A stretch of 64,000 nt of DNA from Ypsolopha sequella. Its lineage: Eukaryota; Arthropoda; Insecta; Lepidoptera; Ypsolophidae. Numbering within the stretch: position 1 is the stretch's first letter; each line of letters begins with the position of its first letter. The stretch is from contig OW203988.1 in assembly GCA_934047225.1 (NCBI GenBank), positions 9,086,229-9,150,228 on the forward strand, read 5' to 3'. The notes under the pieces were generated by a model. The model made no database searches and was not told the DNA's origin. It worked only from the letters and a program-made list of their open reading frames with translations. Made by a program: the position numbers and the translations under genes. This document shows, one piece after another, positions 54,612 through 64,000 of the stretch.

Positions 54612-57209
54612 TTAGACTATCATAAGCTTGTTCATTAGATAATTATGTTTTATAACATTTAGTGGTTTAGTAAAAATATCTGCAATGTTCTCATTTGTAG
54701 GCACATATGAAATGTAAAACATGTTTTTGTTGACACAATCTTTAATGAAATAAAACTTAATGTCTATATGCTTTGTGCGTTTGCTATTTTCGTTACATTC
54801 AATCATCCTTATTGCACTCTGATTGTCAATCAAAAGGAATGATTCTATGTTGTTGCAATTAAAGTTACTTATGATACCTTTCAGATATATGAGCTCCGAT
54901 GCTGTCATAGCTGCTGCTACGAACTCCGCCTCTGCTGAAGATAGAGCAACTGTTGTTTGTTTTTTGGAAAACCAGGATATTAAATTACCATTATAAAATA
55001 TAGCACAGCCACTTACACTTTTTCTATCCTGTTTGTTTCCTGCCCAATCAGCATCCGTAAAGGCCAGTAATTGATTTTCACCTGTATGTTTTGTGTATGT
55101 GAGACATTTATTTATTGTTTGTTTTAAATACCTTAAAACTCTCTTTGCTGCTGTCCACAATGATTTGGTGGGTTTGTCTAAATACTTACTCAAATAAGAT
55201 GTCGCATATGTGATATCTGGTCTTGATGTGGTGGAGATGTATGTGAGGCACCCTATCAGCTCACGGTATGGTACATCATGAATAATATCCTCTTCCATAG
55301 TACAGATTCCTTGTTCCATAGGAGTTTGTGTTCCTCTGCATTCATTCATACTAAATCTTTCTAGTACTTTTCGTATCAGTTTACTTTGGTTGATTTTTAA
55401 CTTTCCCTTTTCTCTTGTTATCTCCATGCCCAGATACTCCTTAATTTTTCCTAAATCTCTCACTTTGAATTCATTTTTGAGTTTTTCAATTATCTCTGTA
55501 TACTCTCCCATTATCAGTATGTCATCGACCCATAACAGTAGCCATACACCCTCCTTTGTATAAAAACAAAAGTCATATTTTGATTGTTCAAATCCTTGCT
55601 CTGTTATGAATTTGTGAAATCTTTCGTTCCAGCATTTTGGAGCTTCACGAAGTCCATAGAGGGCTTTGTTCAGCTTGAGTACTTTTCCTTGTTTAACTGT
55701 CACTCCTTCAGGTGGTTTTATGTAAACTTCTTCCGTTAGCTGACCGTTTAAAAATGCGGTTGGAACATCCAGCTGTTTCATTGGAAGGTCATCTTGTACT
55801 GCCTTGCTTAACATCATTCGTATTGTTGATACTCTTGCAACTGGTGAGTAGATGTTATATTTATTATCCATTTGAAATCCTTTTGCTACAAGTCTTGCCT
55901 TCTTTCTTCCATCTTCCTTAGTCTTAAAAACCCATCTTGTATCTATAGCTTTCTTGTTTTTAGGTAATTCAGATTCTTGCCATGTTTGTAATTCTTCATG
56001 TGATTTCAGTTCGTTACTAATAGCTTCTTTCCATTCACTTCCTTCTCTGATCGCTTCATCATAAGTCTGTGGATCTATACATAGACAGAATGCTATGTTT
56101 GTTTCATTCAATTCGTCTTCATTTGTCTCATAGTCCTGTAAATATGTTGGCAGTTTTCTTTCTCTTTGTGGTCTATTTGGTTGATTAGTTTGTACTACAT
56201 CTTCAATTGTTTGTATTTCTTTCTCTTTTTGATTTTCTTGATTCTCTTTTTGTTTTTCTGTCCTATTTTCTTTGTTTTCCTCATATTCATTTTCTTCTTC
56301 ATCAGATTCATAGTAGATGTTCCTCTGTGTTTCTTTTCTTTCTTCATATTTTATGTCTGTTTCGTCAAATCTTACATCGCGTGATGTTACAATAGTGTTT
56401 GCCTCAGGGTCCCATAAACGGTATCCTATGTTAGAATATCCAACCATTCGCATTTCAGTAGACCTCTGATCAAATTTGTTTCCTCTGGGTAAGTTAACTG
56501 CCCACGCTTTACTCCCAAATATTTTCATCTTTGAGATATCAGTTTTTCCCCTCATAATTTCTTCTGGTATCTGGAAATTTATTGCTGCTGAAGGACATCT
56601 ATTTAATTGATATGTTGAACATGCAATGGCTTCACCCCACAGATGTTTTGGTAGATTTGTTTCTATCATTTGAGTTCTCGCTTTATTATACAATGTTTGG
56701 TTCATCCGTTCTGCAACTCCATTACTTTGTGGGGAGTATGGTTGTGTGTACTGTATATATATTCCACGTTCTCTACAAAAGTTCTCTATTTTCTTGTTTT
56801 TGAATTCACCACCATTATCACATCGAATGTTCTTAACCCTTATTTCTTTTTCATTTTCTAATCTGTTTATGTATTCTATCAGATTTCCTGTGGCTTCACT
56901 TTTGTTCTTCATCAAGTACACTACACAAAAGTGTGAATAGTCATCTGTAACAGTCTGATAATATAACTCACCATGTATTCCTGGGACGTTTGCTGGTCCT
57001 GCCACATCGGTGTGAAGTAGCTCTCCTATACCATATGATCTTGGTCTCGGTGCCGGTAGAAATGGTAGACGTTCTGATTTACCTAGCATGCATGGTTCAC
57101 AAGTTTTGTTACTTACTGGTAATTTCATCATGTGCAGACTTCGTCGGTTGAGGTGACCTAGTCGCCTGTGCCATGTTTCTTCCTTACTAAAAATATGATT
57201 GCACAACAC
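54612..57209 (-). pseudogene. Copia pol: integrase, reverse transcriptase, RNase H
   Basis: An open frame of 865 codons for the enzymes that copy the element's RNA and insert the DNA. In order: integrase zinc module H14, H19, C37, C40 (WHRRLGHLN ... CEPC); integrase catalytic D68 (HTDVAGP), D131 (RCDNGGEF) and E167 (NGVAERMN), giving D-x62-D-x35-E; an acidic and Gln/Glu-rich linker at about 285-340; RT from about 400 with DVPTAFLNG (481-489), KALYGL (515-520) and the catalytic VDD (561-563); RNase H with FTDADWAG (717-724) and ALSSAEAEF (755-763). Length and order are normal for copia. It is separated from the gag-protease frame by a single frameshift near 57330; the other frame is open across that point, so gag and pol were formerly one polyprotein frame. 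Here the pol part would not be made as part of that polyprotein. Confidence 0.95.
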
Positions 57210-57268
57210 AGTACCATTATTGCTTATTTCTGTATATAAGACATAAAGTTTCCCTTTGCAGTAACCTA

Positions 57269-58441
57269 TTAGACTTTTATTACTGTTTTCCTTGCATATT
57301 TTGACATTCTCCTTGTTAAATTGAACCTTACAATTTTCTTCACAGAAAGCAAGTTAAAAGAAAGATTCTCAACTATTAATGCCTCTATTGTTACAAGCGT
57401 GTTATTACACATTACTTCGATTTTACCTTTTTTATTTGTAGTAATATACTGACCATTCGCAACATATATTTTAATTTCCTGCTCTAACATTTTTATATTT
57501 GTCATATATTTTTCAAAACTATCTTGTATGAGATGTTCTGTACAACCTGAGTCTATAATCCATTCAATTTGTTCATTATTACTTTGGTTACAATACACAT
57601 TATCGATACCTGCTATAAACATGAAAGCCCCATCTTCTGCGGTAGTCGCCGCTGTTTGACTCGTTGTCCTATAGTGTTGTCCTTGACTTTGACTGTATTG
57701 TCCTTGACCTTGACTATATTGTCCTCTTCCTCGATTGAAGTATCTTCCTCCTCTGGATAATCCACGAGAACGTCCTGATCCTCTATTGAATCTACATTCC
57801 GATGCAATGTGTCCAGGTTTATGACATTTATAACACTTTATAATAAAAGCCATTTCCCTTGAGTTTGTTAAATCACTTCCACGATTTGTCATTTTAAGTT
57901 CTTCATCCAACAGTCTTGCTTTTACAAATTCAATTTTTACCTCATTATTTATGGTCTCAATTGCAGTAATTACGGTATCATATTTCTCGTCCAGACCTGT
58001 CAGTAAGTAGCAAATTTTATCAGTTTCTTCTACTTTTTCTTTCGCACATTCTAACTCTCTTATAATGTTGTCAAATTCCGCAAAGTATTCTTCTAATTTT
58101 TGGTTAGGTTGACATTTCAGGGTTAATAGTTTTCGCCTTAGATGAATTTTAGAGATGACGCTCCTTCTTTGAAACATTTCTTTTAGTAAATTAATCATAT
58201 TCTTGCTTGTTTTACAATCTTTGATCAAATTCAAATGCTTGTCTGAAATACATTGTATCACGATTGACTTTGCTTTGGCGTCTTGAACCAAAAAATCTTT
58301 CATACCTTCTTCCTTGATATCGTTAATATCCGTCATTGCAACATTCTTTAGTTGTTTTTCTTCCAATATGCTCTCTACTCTGAATATCCAATTATCGAAA
58401 TTTTCTGCTTTTAATTGTGGATAATTATTTGCTGACGCCAT
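57269..58441 (-). pseudogene. Copia gag and protease, C-terminally frameshifted
   Basis: A 390-codon frame starting MASANNYPQLKAENFDNWIF. Residues about 1-190 are the gag region (Retrotran_gag/UBN2-like, with LLTLKCQPNQKLEEYFAEFD). The nucleic-acid-binding CCHC knuckle is at C203, C206, H211, C216 (CYKCHKPGHIASEC), followed by an Arg/Gly-rich and Gln/Ser-rich linker (GRGQYSQGQGQYSQ). The retroviral-type aspartic protease starts at WIIDSG (catalytic D297). The frame holds to about FNLLSVKKI, then a one-base shift leads to a foreign tail and a stop at 57269. The start is the first ATG, 86 bp inside the 5' LTR edge. Apart from this lesion the frame is clean, in line with a recent insertion. Confidence 0.93.
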
Positions 58442-58515
58442 TTTTACAAGCTACTTGAAGCTACAATTTTGTTCGTGCCTTTTGTTGATTCCACTTTATT
58501 ACTTACTATTTCAAT

Positions 58516-58526
58516 GGCCCATAACC
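58516..58526 (-). other. Primer-binding site of the copia element
   Basis: The minus strand reads GGTTATGGGCC directly after the 5' LTR, the sequence used by copia-type elements to bind an internal fragment of initiator tRNA-Met. Confidence 0.85.
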
Positions 58527-58714
58527 TATTAGGTATTATTATGGAATGATAGGCACTAATAACTTCACGGGTACATATTTATTCAGTTAAACAAATTATG
58601 TGGCTATTTGTTTGTAGCCATATTTTTCAAGGACAAGCGGAAGCAGAGAGATATACCAAAGACTACATAGACGTTGGGTGTGTTCGAGAGACGTGCATAA
58701 TAAATATCTTAACA
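58527..58714 (-). repeat. 5' LTR of the copia element
   Basis: 188 bp, identical to 52697-52884; right flank TTTTC (58715-58719). It should contain promoter and polyadenylation signals; AATAAATATC on the plus side is not in the right sense to judge these. Confidence 0.96.
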
Positions 58715-58715
58715 T

Positions 58716-59261
58716 TTTCGACTGACAGGACAGCGACTAAGACAGGACATGACAGATCCTTCGCCTTCAGATCATCCTCAAGCGGATACTTATAATGACT
58801 TTATACAGATATCAAAGCTGCCGTGCTAACGAAGACTGCAGTAACTAACACGAACATCATTTCGAGTTTTTGGCGCTTAAAGTTTTTTTTTCGTTTTTTA
58901 CTTTCTGTGGTTTGTGTATCAACTAAATCAAACATTTTTTATTGTTATTTTAAGCTTGTCATGCTTATAACAAGTCATGCTTATGCTTACCTCTAAATAA
59001 GGCTCTATACATGCTATCAAAAAATGGATCAGATGGTATACAAATCACGTTGCGAGGATTCCGAATCTATACCCAACTAATTTTTCGCGAATTTGTTAGT
59101 TAGTTGCAGTCTTTCTTTGTTAGCGGGGCAGAAAGGAAGTGCCTCAGCTGCCGGATCCGGCAATAAGTCACGTGATTAAGTTGTTTAAGTTCGTTTGATT
59201 CGTCACTTCAGACATCGAACCTTTAGTGTAGTGGTAGAACTTTAGCTTTAGATAACGTTAG
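58716..59261. other. Repeat fragment and unassigned DNA
   Basis: 58720-58800 matches the start of the GACAGGACAGCGACT repeat (compare 52360 and 63660). The rest shows no feature. Confidence 0.4.
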
Positions 59262-59347
59262 TGGGTTGGCTTGGTAAGTGACCAGTATCACGGATCAATA
59301 ACACCTTTTAACCTTTTCAAAATAAAATGTTTACGTCCCATAGTAAT
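59262..59347. repeat. MITE arm fragment (CAAGGTGA family), target of the THAP cassette
   Basis: GGCTTGGTAAGTGACCAGTAT, GGATCAATAACA and CCCATAGTAAT follow one arm of the MITEs at 33209 and 42052. It is cut off by the cassette starting at 59348. Confidence 0.55.
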
Positions 59348-59962
59348 GAGGGATTTTCTTTTTCTTTTTTTTTACTCTTCCCTAGTCGCTGGATAGATGG
59401 CGCTGAACTTGGTAAGTTACTGCAAGGAACGGAATGTCACATAATTTTTTGATTATTTCACTTGGATGTAATTTTGAGATCGTAAAATGAAACGTACATA
59501 AAAAAATAATTAATGTCATTGTCACATCACATCACAATGATATTTTGAAAATAAATAAATAATAACAAGGAAAAAGAAAAAAAAAAACAGCAGTCTTTTT
59601 ATGAGTTTTCCACGCCAGAAAGAAAATGTCCCCAGAGAAAAAGAAGAGAAGTCTGTGCCTTGTGGATTTGTGTAAAAATGAAGGCATACATCTTTTTCCT
59701 AAAGATGAAAGTCGTAAAGCGCAATGAGTACAAGCCATCGTACATTTTAAACCTGGACGGACCATAACAAAGCATTCGCACGTATGCTCAGCAAACATGT
59801 CAGTCAACCAACGAGCGTATGTGACGTGACGTGACGCAATGTTTTTTTTTCCAATCGTTATGGCTTTGGCACCTAGTAACGTAGTCAGTTCAACGCCATC
59901 TACAGAATTCTTGGAAACTATGTTTTTTTAATACTTAAAATTTAATACAAAAAAAACCTCTC
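59348..59962 (+). mobile_element. Small THAP cassette (GAGGGATTTTC family), copy 2
   Basis: 615 bp, ends GAGGGATTTTCTTTT and AAAAAAAACCTCTC, AT on both flanks, as for copy 1 (25406-26022). Subterminal ATAGATGGCGCTGAACTTGG and GTTCAACGCCATCTACAG are inverted. It has a GTGACGTGACG repeat after the THAP frame. The interior carries one THAP reading frame on the plus strand and no transposase. Confidence 0.85.
59626..59829 (+). pseudogene. THAP domain with TGA at the conserved Trp, copy 2
   Basis: MSPEKKKRSLCLVDLCKNEG, IHLFPKDESRKAQ, stop (59725-59727), then VQAIVHFKPGRTITKHSHVC and SANM. Zinc ligands: C11 and C16 near the start, C of VCSA near the end; the final His of C-x2-H is Asn here (CSAN) but His in copy 1. 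LFPKD and the basic K.SR/H.(V/I)CS segments are characteristic of THAP fingers. The stop codon at the Trp position is shared with copy 1, while other codons differ, so it predates the two insertions. Confidence 0.75.
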
Positions 59963-60179
59963 ATTTACTAGGAACTGGGCGTTTGTAGGGAACACAAAAT
60001 ATATAATTTATGAATTTCACTAAAAGGGTCATCGAACTTTGATATTGAGCACCGAGTTTACAGTATGAGTTTGGCTATACAAATAAATGTATACATGACA
60101 TACATTTTACTTCCCTAACCGTGACGGTAAAAAATATCTTGCCGTGCCGTTACCACGCAAAATTATAAAAGCATTTAAT

Positions 60180-60290
60180 AGATGCAACGACGAGTGAAGC
60201 GAGGAGGAGCGTGTTAGGTTTACATGTAAATAAATTAAAGGAGTCTGGTGGAGCGGGCCGAGTGGAGCGGAGTGAGGCAACCCTTCTTAT
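60180..60290. repeat. GAGCG-rich repeat, copy 3
   Basis: GATGCAACGACGAGTGAAGC, GAGGAGCGTGTTAGG, TACATGTAAATAAATT, GGAGCGGGCCGAGTGGAGCG, AGTGAGGCAACCCTTCT; collinear with 5341-5490. Confidence 0.65.
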
Positions 60291-61229
60291 TTTAACAGAA
60301 TTCATTAAATACGCATAAACCCTTTTTGTTTTTCAATTGACGATCACCTGCGGTACTTGTCCCATAAATTCGTAATTGCCGGCTCCAGCAGCCGATATTA
60401 AAACCTCAGACAAGGCTGTATGGGCTAAGTTCCTTATCCTATCCCATATTGAGCGGTTTTCCACACAGACCTTGATCAAGCTTTCAGATGTAAACATAGA
60501 TGGCGTTACGCTTCTTTCAAGTGTCAAAAAGCCAAGATTATTTTAATCTGTGGGCAGCGATTTTCTTTGGGCTAAAAAATTTCAAGTCAGGTGTCAACCC
60601 AACAATAGGTACCTTCACAAAGAAATATTTTGTTCTGTTTTTATCTTCATTACTTAAATTAAAGGACATTAACAATATCTTGGTGTTTCATTCAACTTTC
60701 AAATTGGTCAGCCCATGCGTTGTGGACATGTGGCTATTTATAAAAATATAGACACATAAAAGGATTAATTATGGAAAGAACAATGGTTTTAAAGCAGGGA
60801 TCACACATATAGCCGTTTATAACATAACAATTTCGTCATGTTCCAACACTAACAGCAGGATAGCGTATTCAGTATTCAACAAGTGTGATAGAGTTGTCAT
60901 TAGAACCCGTGTCATAACTCTTAGTTTATGAACACGCCCCTGTATAGCAAGGTGTGTCATAATCTGAAAGATAGTAAGGTCCCATTGGGTAATATCAAGA
61001 AAAAGAACATAAATCTATGAAATCACTAGCGCACACAAAACGAAACAAAGACAAAGTGTCAATTTTGAAAATTTTTGCCTAAAAAAATAATGAAAAACAA
61101 AAGAATCCAGTGTCGTCAGAAAGACATTTTTTGACACTTTAGTACAAGCTGCGCCATCTCGTGTGTCGTTCGGTAATACTTCTTTTTTCTTTGACTTTCA
61201 TAAAAAAAATAGCCATCAATCAATCAAAC
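60291..61229. other. Unassigned DNA
   Basis: No gene supported. 60840-60930 is an inverted copy of 49590-49690 (AGCAGGATAGCGTATTCAG, ATTAGAACCCGTGTCATAAC). Confidence 0.35.
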
Positions 61230-61430
61230 AAACGGACAGACATGTGTTGGAAAAAAGGCGCGAAGACATAATAGTGTCGTTTGTTTGTTTTATTGAAAAA
61301 ATATTGCATTTTGGGTGTTTTGATCAACAATTATAAGCGTAACCAGTGTGGTGTATTGTTCATTGGAACAAAAGGGCAGGTTGTGCCTTATCGTGTATTT
61401 TTTCCAACCCAACATTTTGTTAGTGTTATG
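61230..61430 (+). repeat. AAAGGCGCGAAG repeat, 3' part
   Basis: GGAAAAAAGGCGCGAAGACA, TTGCATTTTGGGTGTTTTGA, TCAACAATTATAAGCGTAAC, GTGTGGTGTATTGTTCA, GTTGTGCCTTATCGTGTA; collinear with 52500-52680 and 63835-64000. Confidence 0.65.
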
Positions 61431-61438
61431 GTTCTATC

Positions 61439-63644
61439 CTCAGAATAAGGAATACAAATAGAAGCCTGGCTAAAATAATACGCGGAGAAAGACACCTATC
61501 CTTGATTTTCTTACGACATTCTAGTGCGTTAGAGAGAGATGGATATGTAGTAGTTTTTTCTTAATTAGGTAGGTTGTCACTAGTTCGTTGCTTTGCTAGT
61601 GATGTAACAATGTCGATTTTTGACTACGATAAATAAACCAAATCGAAATGAACCACGACCAATCTGCTTACCACACATTATATCGTATCAAAGTATGAAA
61701 AAAAAAGAGAATGCAGGAGGCACCGACCTTTCTGGTGACATCCTCTTGCTTTGGAAGGAGGCCAAGAGAATTAATAGCAAAGCGGTCTCTGTCTACCCCA
61801 GTGGGACACATGTTATATTGTGTAAATAAGGAATTAATAAAAGGATATCTTTAGTTTAGCATAATATTTTTTATTAAGTACAAATTACTATATCGTAGGC
61901 AGGTAGGTACATAAGTTAAGTCCAAAATTGTGCTTGTTTCTAGTACAAAAAATGCTGTAGCTTGTATCAGAGATACAACCGTAAACTATTTAAGTGGGTA
62001 CCTTTAAGTCGCCTCTTAACTCAATCACATAGATGTTCGTTGATGTCGCGTCTTTGTTCAATCAAGGAGGAAGGAATTAATCGCAACAATAGAAATCATA
62101 ATAATCATAGACTTATAGGATTCGTAATAATAATATTATGTCAATGATGAGCGATGACAGCGCAATTACTACAGAGGTAATTTAATTTTTTTTTTATTAT
62201 TTCTATCAAATAAACATCAAGTTATCTTGAATAATAACTAATAACAAATAATGAACGATTAAAATACTTAATAACCTGTAATAAGAAACCAAATTATGCG
62301 CAGTTCAAGACAAAAAGCATTCCCAAAATTCATTTCACGATAGAACTACCCTGTCAAAGTAGTTTTATTGTCAACCACTAAGTACGAAAATGTCTTGATC
62401 TGCGGAATTTCTTCGTGAAGTCGATCACAGAATAACGTACAAGTTCTGAACAGGCCTTTCAGAACGATTTGCGAACATAGAAGTATGCACTGTTCTACAC
62501 CACAGACATCCATAGGTACTGGTGCTGTTGCCCAAAATTTAAAAATTATCGAGTTAATATAGTATAGTACAAGCACGTACCTACAAACAAGATTAATAAT
62601 GCAATTATACATAATTATTTAAAGGTTACCAATGTGTCTGTATCTGGTAAATATAACGTCGGTAAAGCATCTGCTTTTAACCGTCTCCATTTTAAATTTT
62701 CGTTTGGCCCAAAAGAATCCGGCGTAAAGTGTTTCGAACAAATATGACTGCTTTTTTTAATTGCCCAATTTGGTCTAATTATTCGTCTAAGCCATTCACT
62801 TTTTAATTCTTCCCTTTTTGGAAATCTGTAACAAAAAAATATAGCGATATTTATTCGGCATTATTTTTCTTTTAACTCGCGCTGCAATTAATCTGCGGTA
62901 TTATCCTTTCTTTATGCACGGCTGCCGCGGGAACCAATGTTCAATAGTTTGCCACACGGAGTTTAGTACATCACTATGCGTAAAACATAACCTCTAATAG
63001 TCGGCAGAAAATCTATATAAAACAGGTAAATATCGGTGTATAATTGAACACGAGTATGATTTACAAGAACTACTATTATTGTTACTGAGTTTTAGGTATG
63101 ATCCTGCAACTTATTAACATAAAAACTATCAGAACTTACCGATGAAATGATATTGCTTCATTGTTGTTTTCTTTTCTTCCTGTATGCGATTTACAGCCTT
63201 CAATCGCACAAGACATTTTATTCCAAAGTTAAAAAAACAATCAACACAAACAATAATAAATCACACTTTTACGAATTTCGAGAGGAAGAGCACCAAAATA
63301 TTTAATTTCTCTCGGTGAAGCTGTAAACTTTCGCAAAATGCATTAGACATTTCGATGCCACCAAATTAAGATGTGATGCACGCAACGAACGATATTACAA
63401 CACAACGATACAATGATGAGACATATTTAATTTGATGGTATTATAATTTTTAAAATACATCCAAATTACATCCATCTGACATTTGTTTGGTTCAATCTAG
63501 TGACACACCAGGAAAAAATATAAAGTAAGTGCGGTCCGTCGTTTCATTCACTCGTACACAGGAGTAATTTACGTTAGATGAGTACAATGGCTAATGCCCA
63601 GTTCTTATTTTAGCCAGGCTTCTATTTGTATTCCTTATTCTGAG
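61439..63644 (-). mobile_element. THAP-gene DNA transposon, copy 2 (2,206 bp)
   Basis: The 8-bp target duplication GTTCTATC lies at 61431-61438 and 63645-63652. Inverted ends are perfect over 40 bp, beginning CTCAGAATAAGGAATACAAA. It encodes an intact two-exon THAP protein on the minus strand (62615-63216). Downstream of that gene (minus sense) an 88-codon open frame (62612-62346) and AT-rich sequence follow, but no RNase H-like transposase block was recognised, so this looks non-autonomous or carries a gene I cannot identify. A THAP protein plus an 8-bp duplication fits the P superfamily best. Copy 1 is at 23955-26773. Confidence 0.92.
62615..63216 (-). CDS. THAP-domain DNA-binding protein, 95 residues, two exons
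   Basis: Exon 1 is 63216-63140 (ATG to a GTAAGT donor); exon 2 is 62825-62615, after a TTACAG acceptor, ending in TAA. 77 + 211 nt make 96 codons and the junction codon (CG|A) gives Arg in FHRFPK, an exact THAP block. Zinc ligands C3 and C8 (MSCAIEGC) and C55-x2-H58 (HICSKHF); FP at 27-28; invariant Trp at 37 (SEWLRR); Pro at 81 in ALPTLYLP, the equivalent of the C-terminal AVPTIF motif. The whole domain is present, with about 10 residues beyond it. THAP domains bind DNA, and in P-type transposases they recognise the element's own ends. With only the finger present, a role as a repressor or end-binding protein is inference. The cognate gene in copy 1 has a stop. Alternative splicing from ATTG|GTAACC (62629) into the frame further downstream is possible but did not keep phase. 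Confidence 0.8.
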
Positions 63645-63652
63645 GTTCTATC

Positions 63653-64000
63653 ACTAGCATAAACTGACAGGACATGGACAATGACAGGACAGACAGACCC
63701 TTCAGATGATCCTGATGTTATACACAGTTACTATAAACTTTTCTCAAGACAGATAAACAACTGACTAGGCAATATGGCTTAGCTCCTTAGCCTTTCCCTG
63801 ATGGGATAAATTAAACTAAAAAATAAAACGGGGTTGAAAAAAAGGCGCGAAGATGGCGTCGTTTTTTTCGTTTTTTTTGAAAAAATTTTGCATTTTGGGT
63901 GTTTTGATCAACAATAGTGATAGAATATTGCGAATTTAAATCGCCGTAACCTGTGTAGTGTGTTGTTCAATGGAACAAAAGTGGGGGCTGTGCCTTTTCA
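63653..64000 (+). repeat. GACAGGACA / AAAGGCGCGAAG repeat, copy running off the window
   Basis: AACTGACAGGACATGGACAA, CAGATGATCCTGATG, GCTTAGCTCCTTAGCCTTTC, GAAAAAAAGGCGCGAAGATG, GCATTTTGGGTGTTTTGATC, GGGGGCTGTGCCTTTTCA; collinear with 52360-52680. The THAP transposon is inserted near its left edge. Confidence 0.65.

Larger units (their letters stand above)
52697..58714 (-). mobile_element. Ty1/copia LTR retrotransposon, complete, with nested insertion
   Basis: 6,018 bp between two 188-bp LTRs that I find identical base for base, flanked by a 5-bp duplication, TTTTC (52692-52696 and 58715-58719). On the minus strand the LTR begins TGTTAAG and ends CTAATA, so the usual CA end is TA. Next to the 5' LTR lies GGTTATGGGCC (58526-58516), the primer-binding site typical of copia elements that prime with a fragment of initiator tRNA-Met. 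A G-run polypurine tract (52885-52890) precedes the 3' LTR. It codes for gag-protease (57269-58441) and integrase-RT-RNase H (54612-57209). The region between the pol stop and the 3' LTR is enlarged by the 1.4 kb THAP composite B. Identical LTRs point to recent insertion. Confidence 0.97.

Noticed and set aside
55712..56940. Plus-strand open frames opposite the copia pol gene
   Set aside because: They are antisense shadows of the pol coding sequence.

Overview
The window looks like repeat-dominated nuclear DNA of an insect, most likely a moth or butterfly. It is AT-rich and almost free of long open frames. One host gene is recognisable: a short cuticular protein with a chitin-binding (RR) region on the minus strand, split by introns (20534-21550). 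The repeats also fit Lepidoptera: RTE-type LINE tails ending in GATGGATGG, tRNA-headed SINEs, mariner-type ends that begin GGTCTTTACATATG, and a Helitron-like tail ending in GGGTCGCTAG. The lepidopteran assignment is inference.

Layout. 1-17 kb: intergenic or intronic DNA with SINEs, a 1.8 kb fold-back element (2533-4328), a decayed LINE reverse transcriptase (8.3-8.7 kb), a SINE-like retroposon with a 9-bp target duplication (9664-10027), a GC-rich retroposon with a 14-bp duplication (12648-12866), and a CpG-rich patch with CRE and YY1-like sites (16.37-16.41 kb). 17.3-19.8 kb: a SINE-like copy, then a repeat interrupted by a truncated hAT element with an 8-bp duplication. 20.5-21.6 kb: the cuticular gene. 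22-27 kb: palindromic MITEs, one of which is interrupted by a 2.8 kb THAP-gene transposon that itself carries a second THAP cassette in its intron. 27-39 kb: mostly unassigned DNA with scattered repeats and a retroelement ORF fragment (38.2-38.6 kb). 39.1-40.8 kb: a tandem duplication of an ORF-bearing element. 41.5-45.3 kb: a mariner-like MITE, an RTE insertion with an 11-bp duplication, and two MITEs in contact. 50.5-54.4 kb: two copies of a third THAP-exon composite. 52697-58714: a complete Ty1/copia element on the minus strand, with identical 188-bp LTRs, a 5-bp duplication, a primer-binding site and a polypurine tract; it has one frameshift, and one of the THAP composites sits inside it. 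59.3-63.6 kb: a second copy of the small THAP cassette and a second, better preserved copy of the THAP-gene transposon.

The most notable pattern is three unrelated THAP zinc-finger cassettes, two copies each, within 64 kb. One copy (62615-63216) still encodes a complete 95-residue THAP domain across two exons inside a 2.2 kb transposon with perfect 40-bp inverted ends and an 8-bp target duplication. No transposase catalytic domain was recognised in that element. Family names rest on motifs, termini and target duplications read by eye; no database search was possible.
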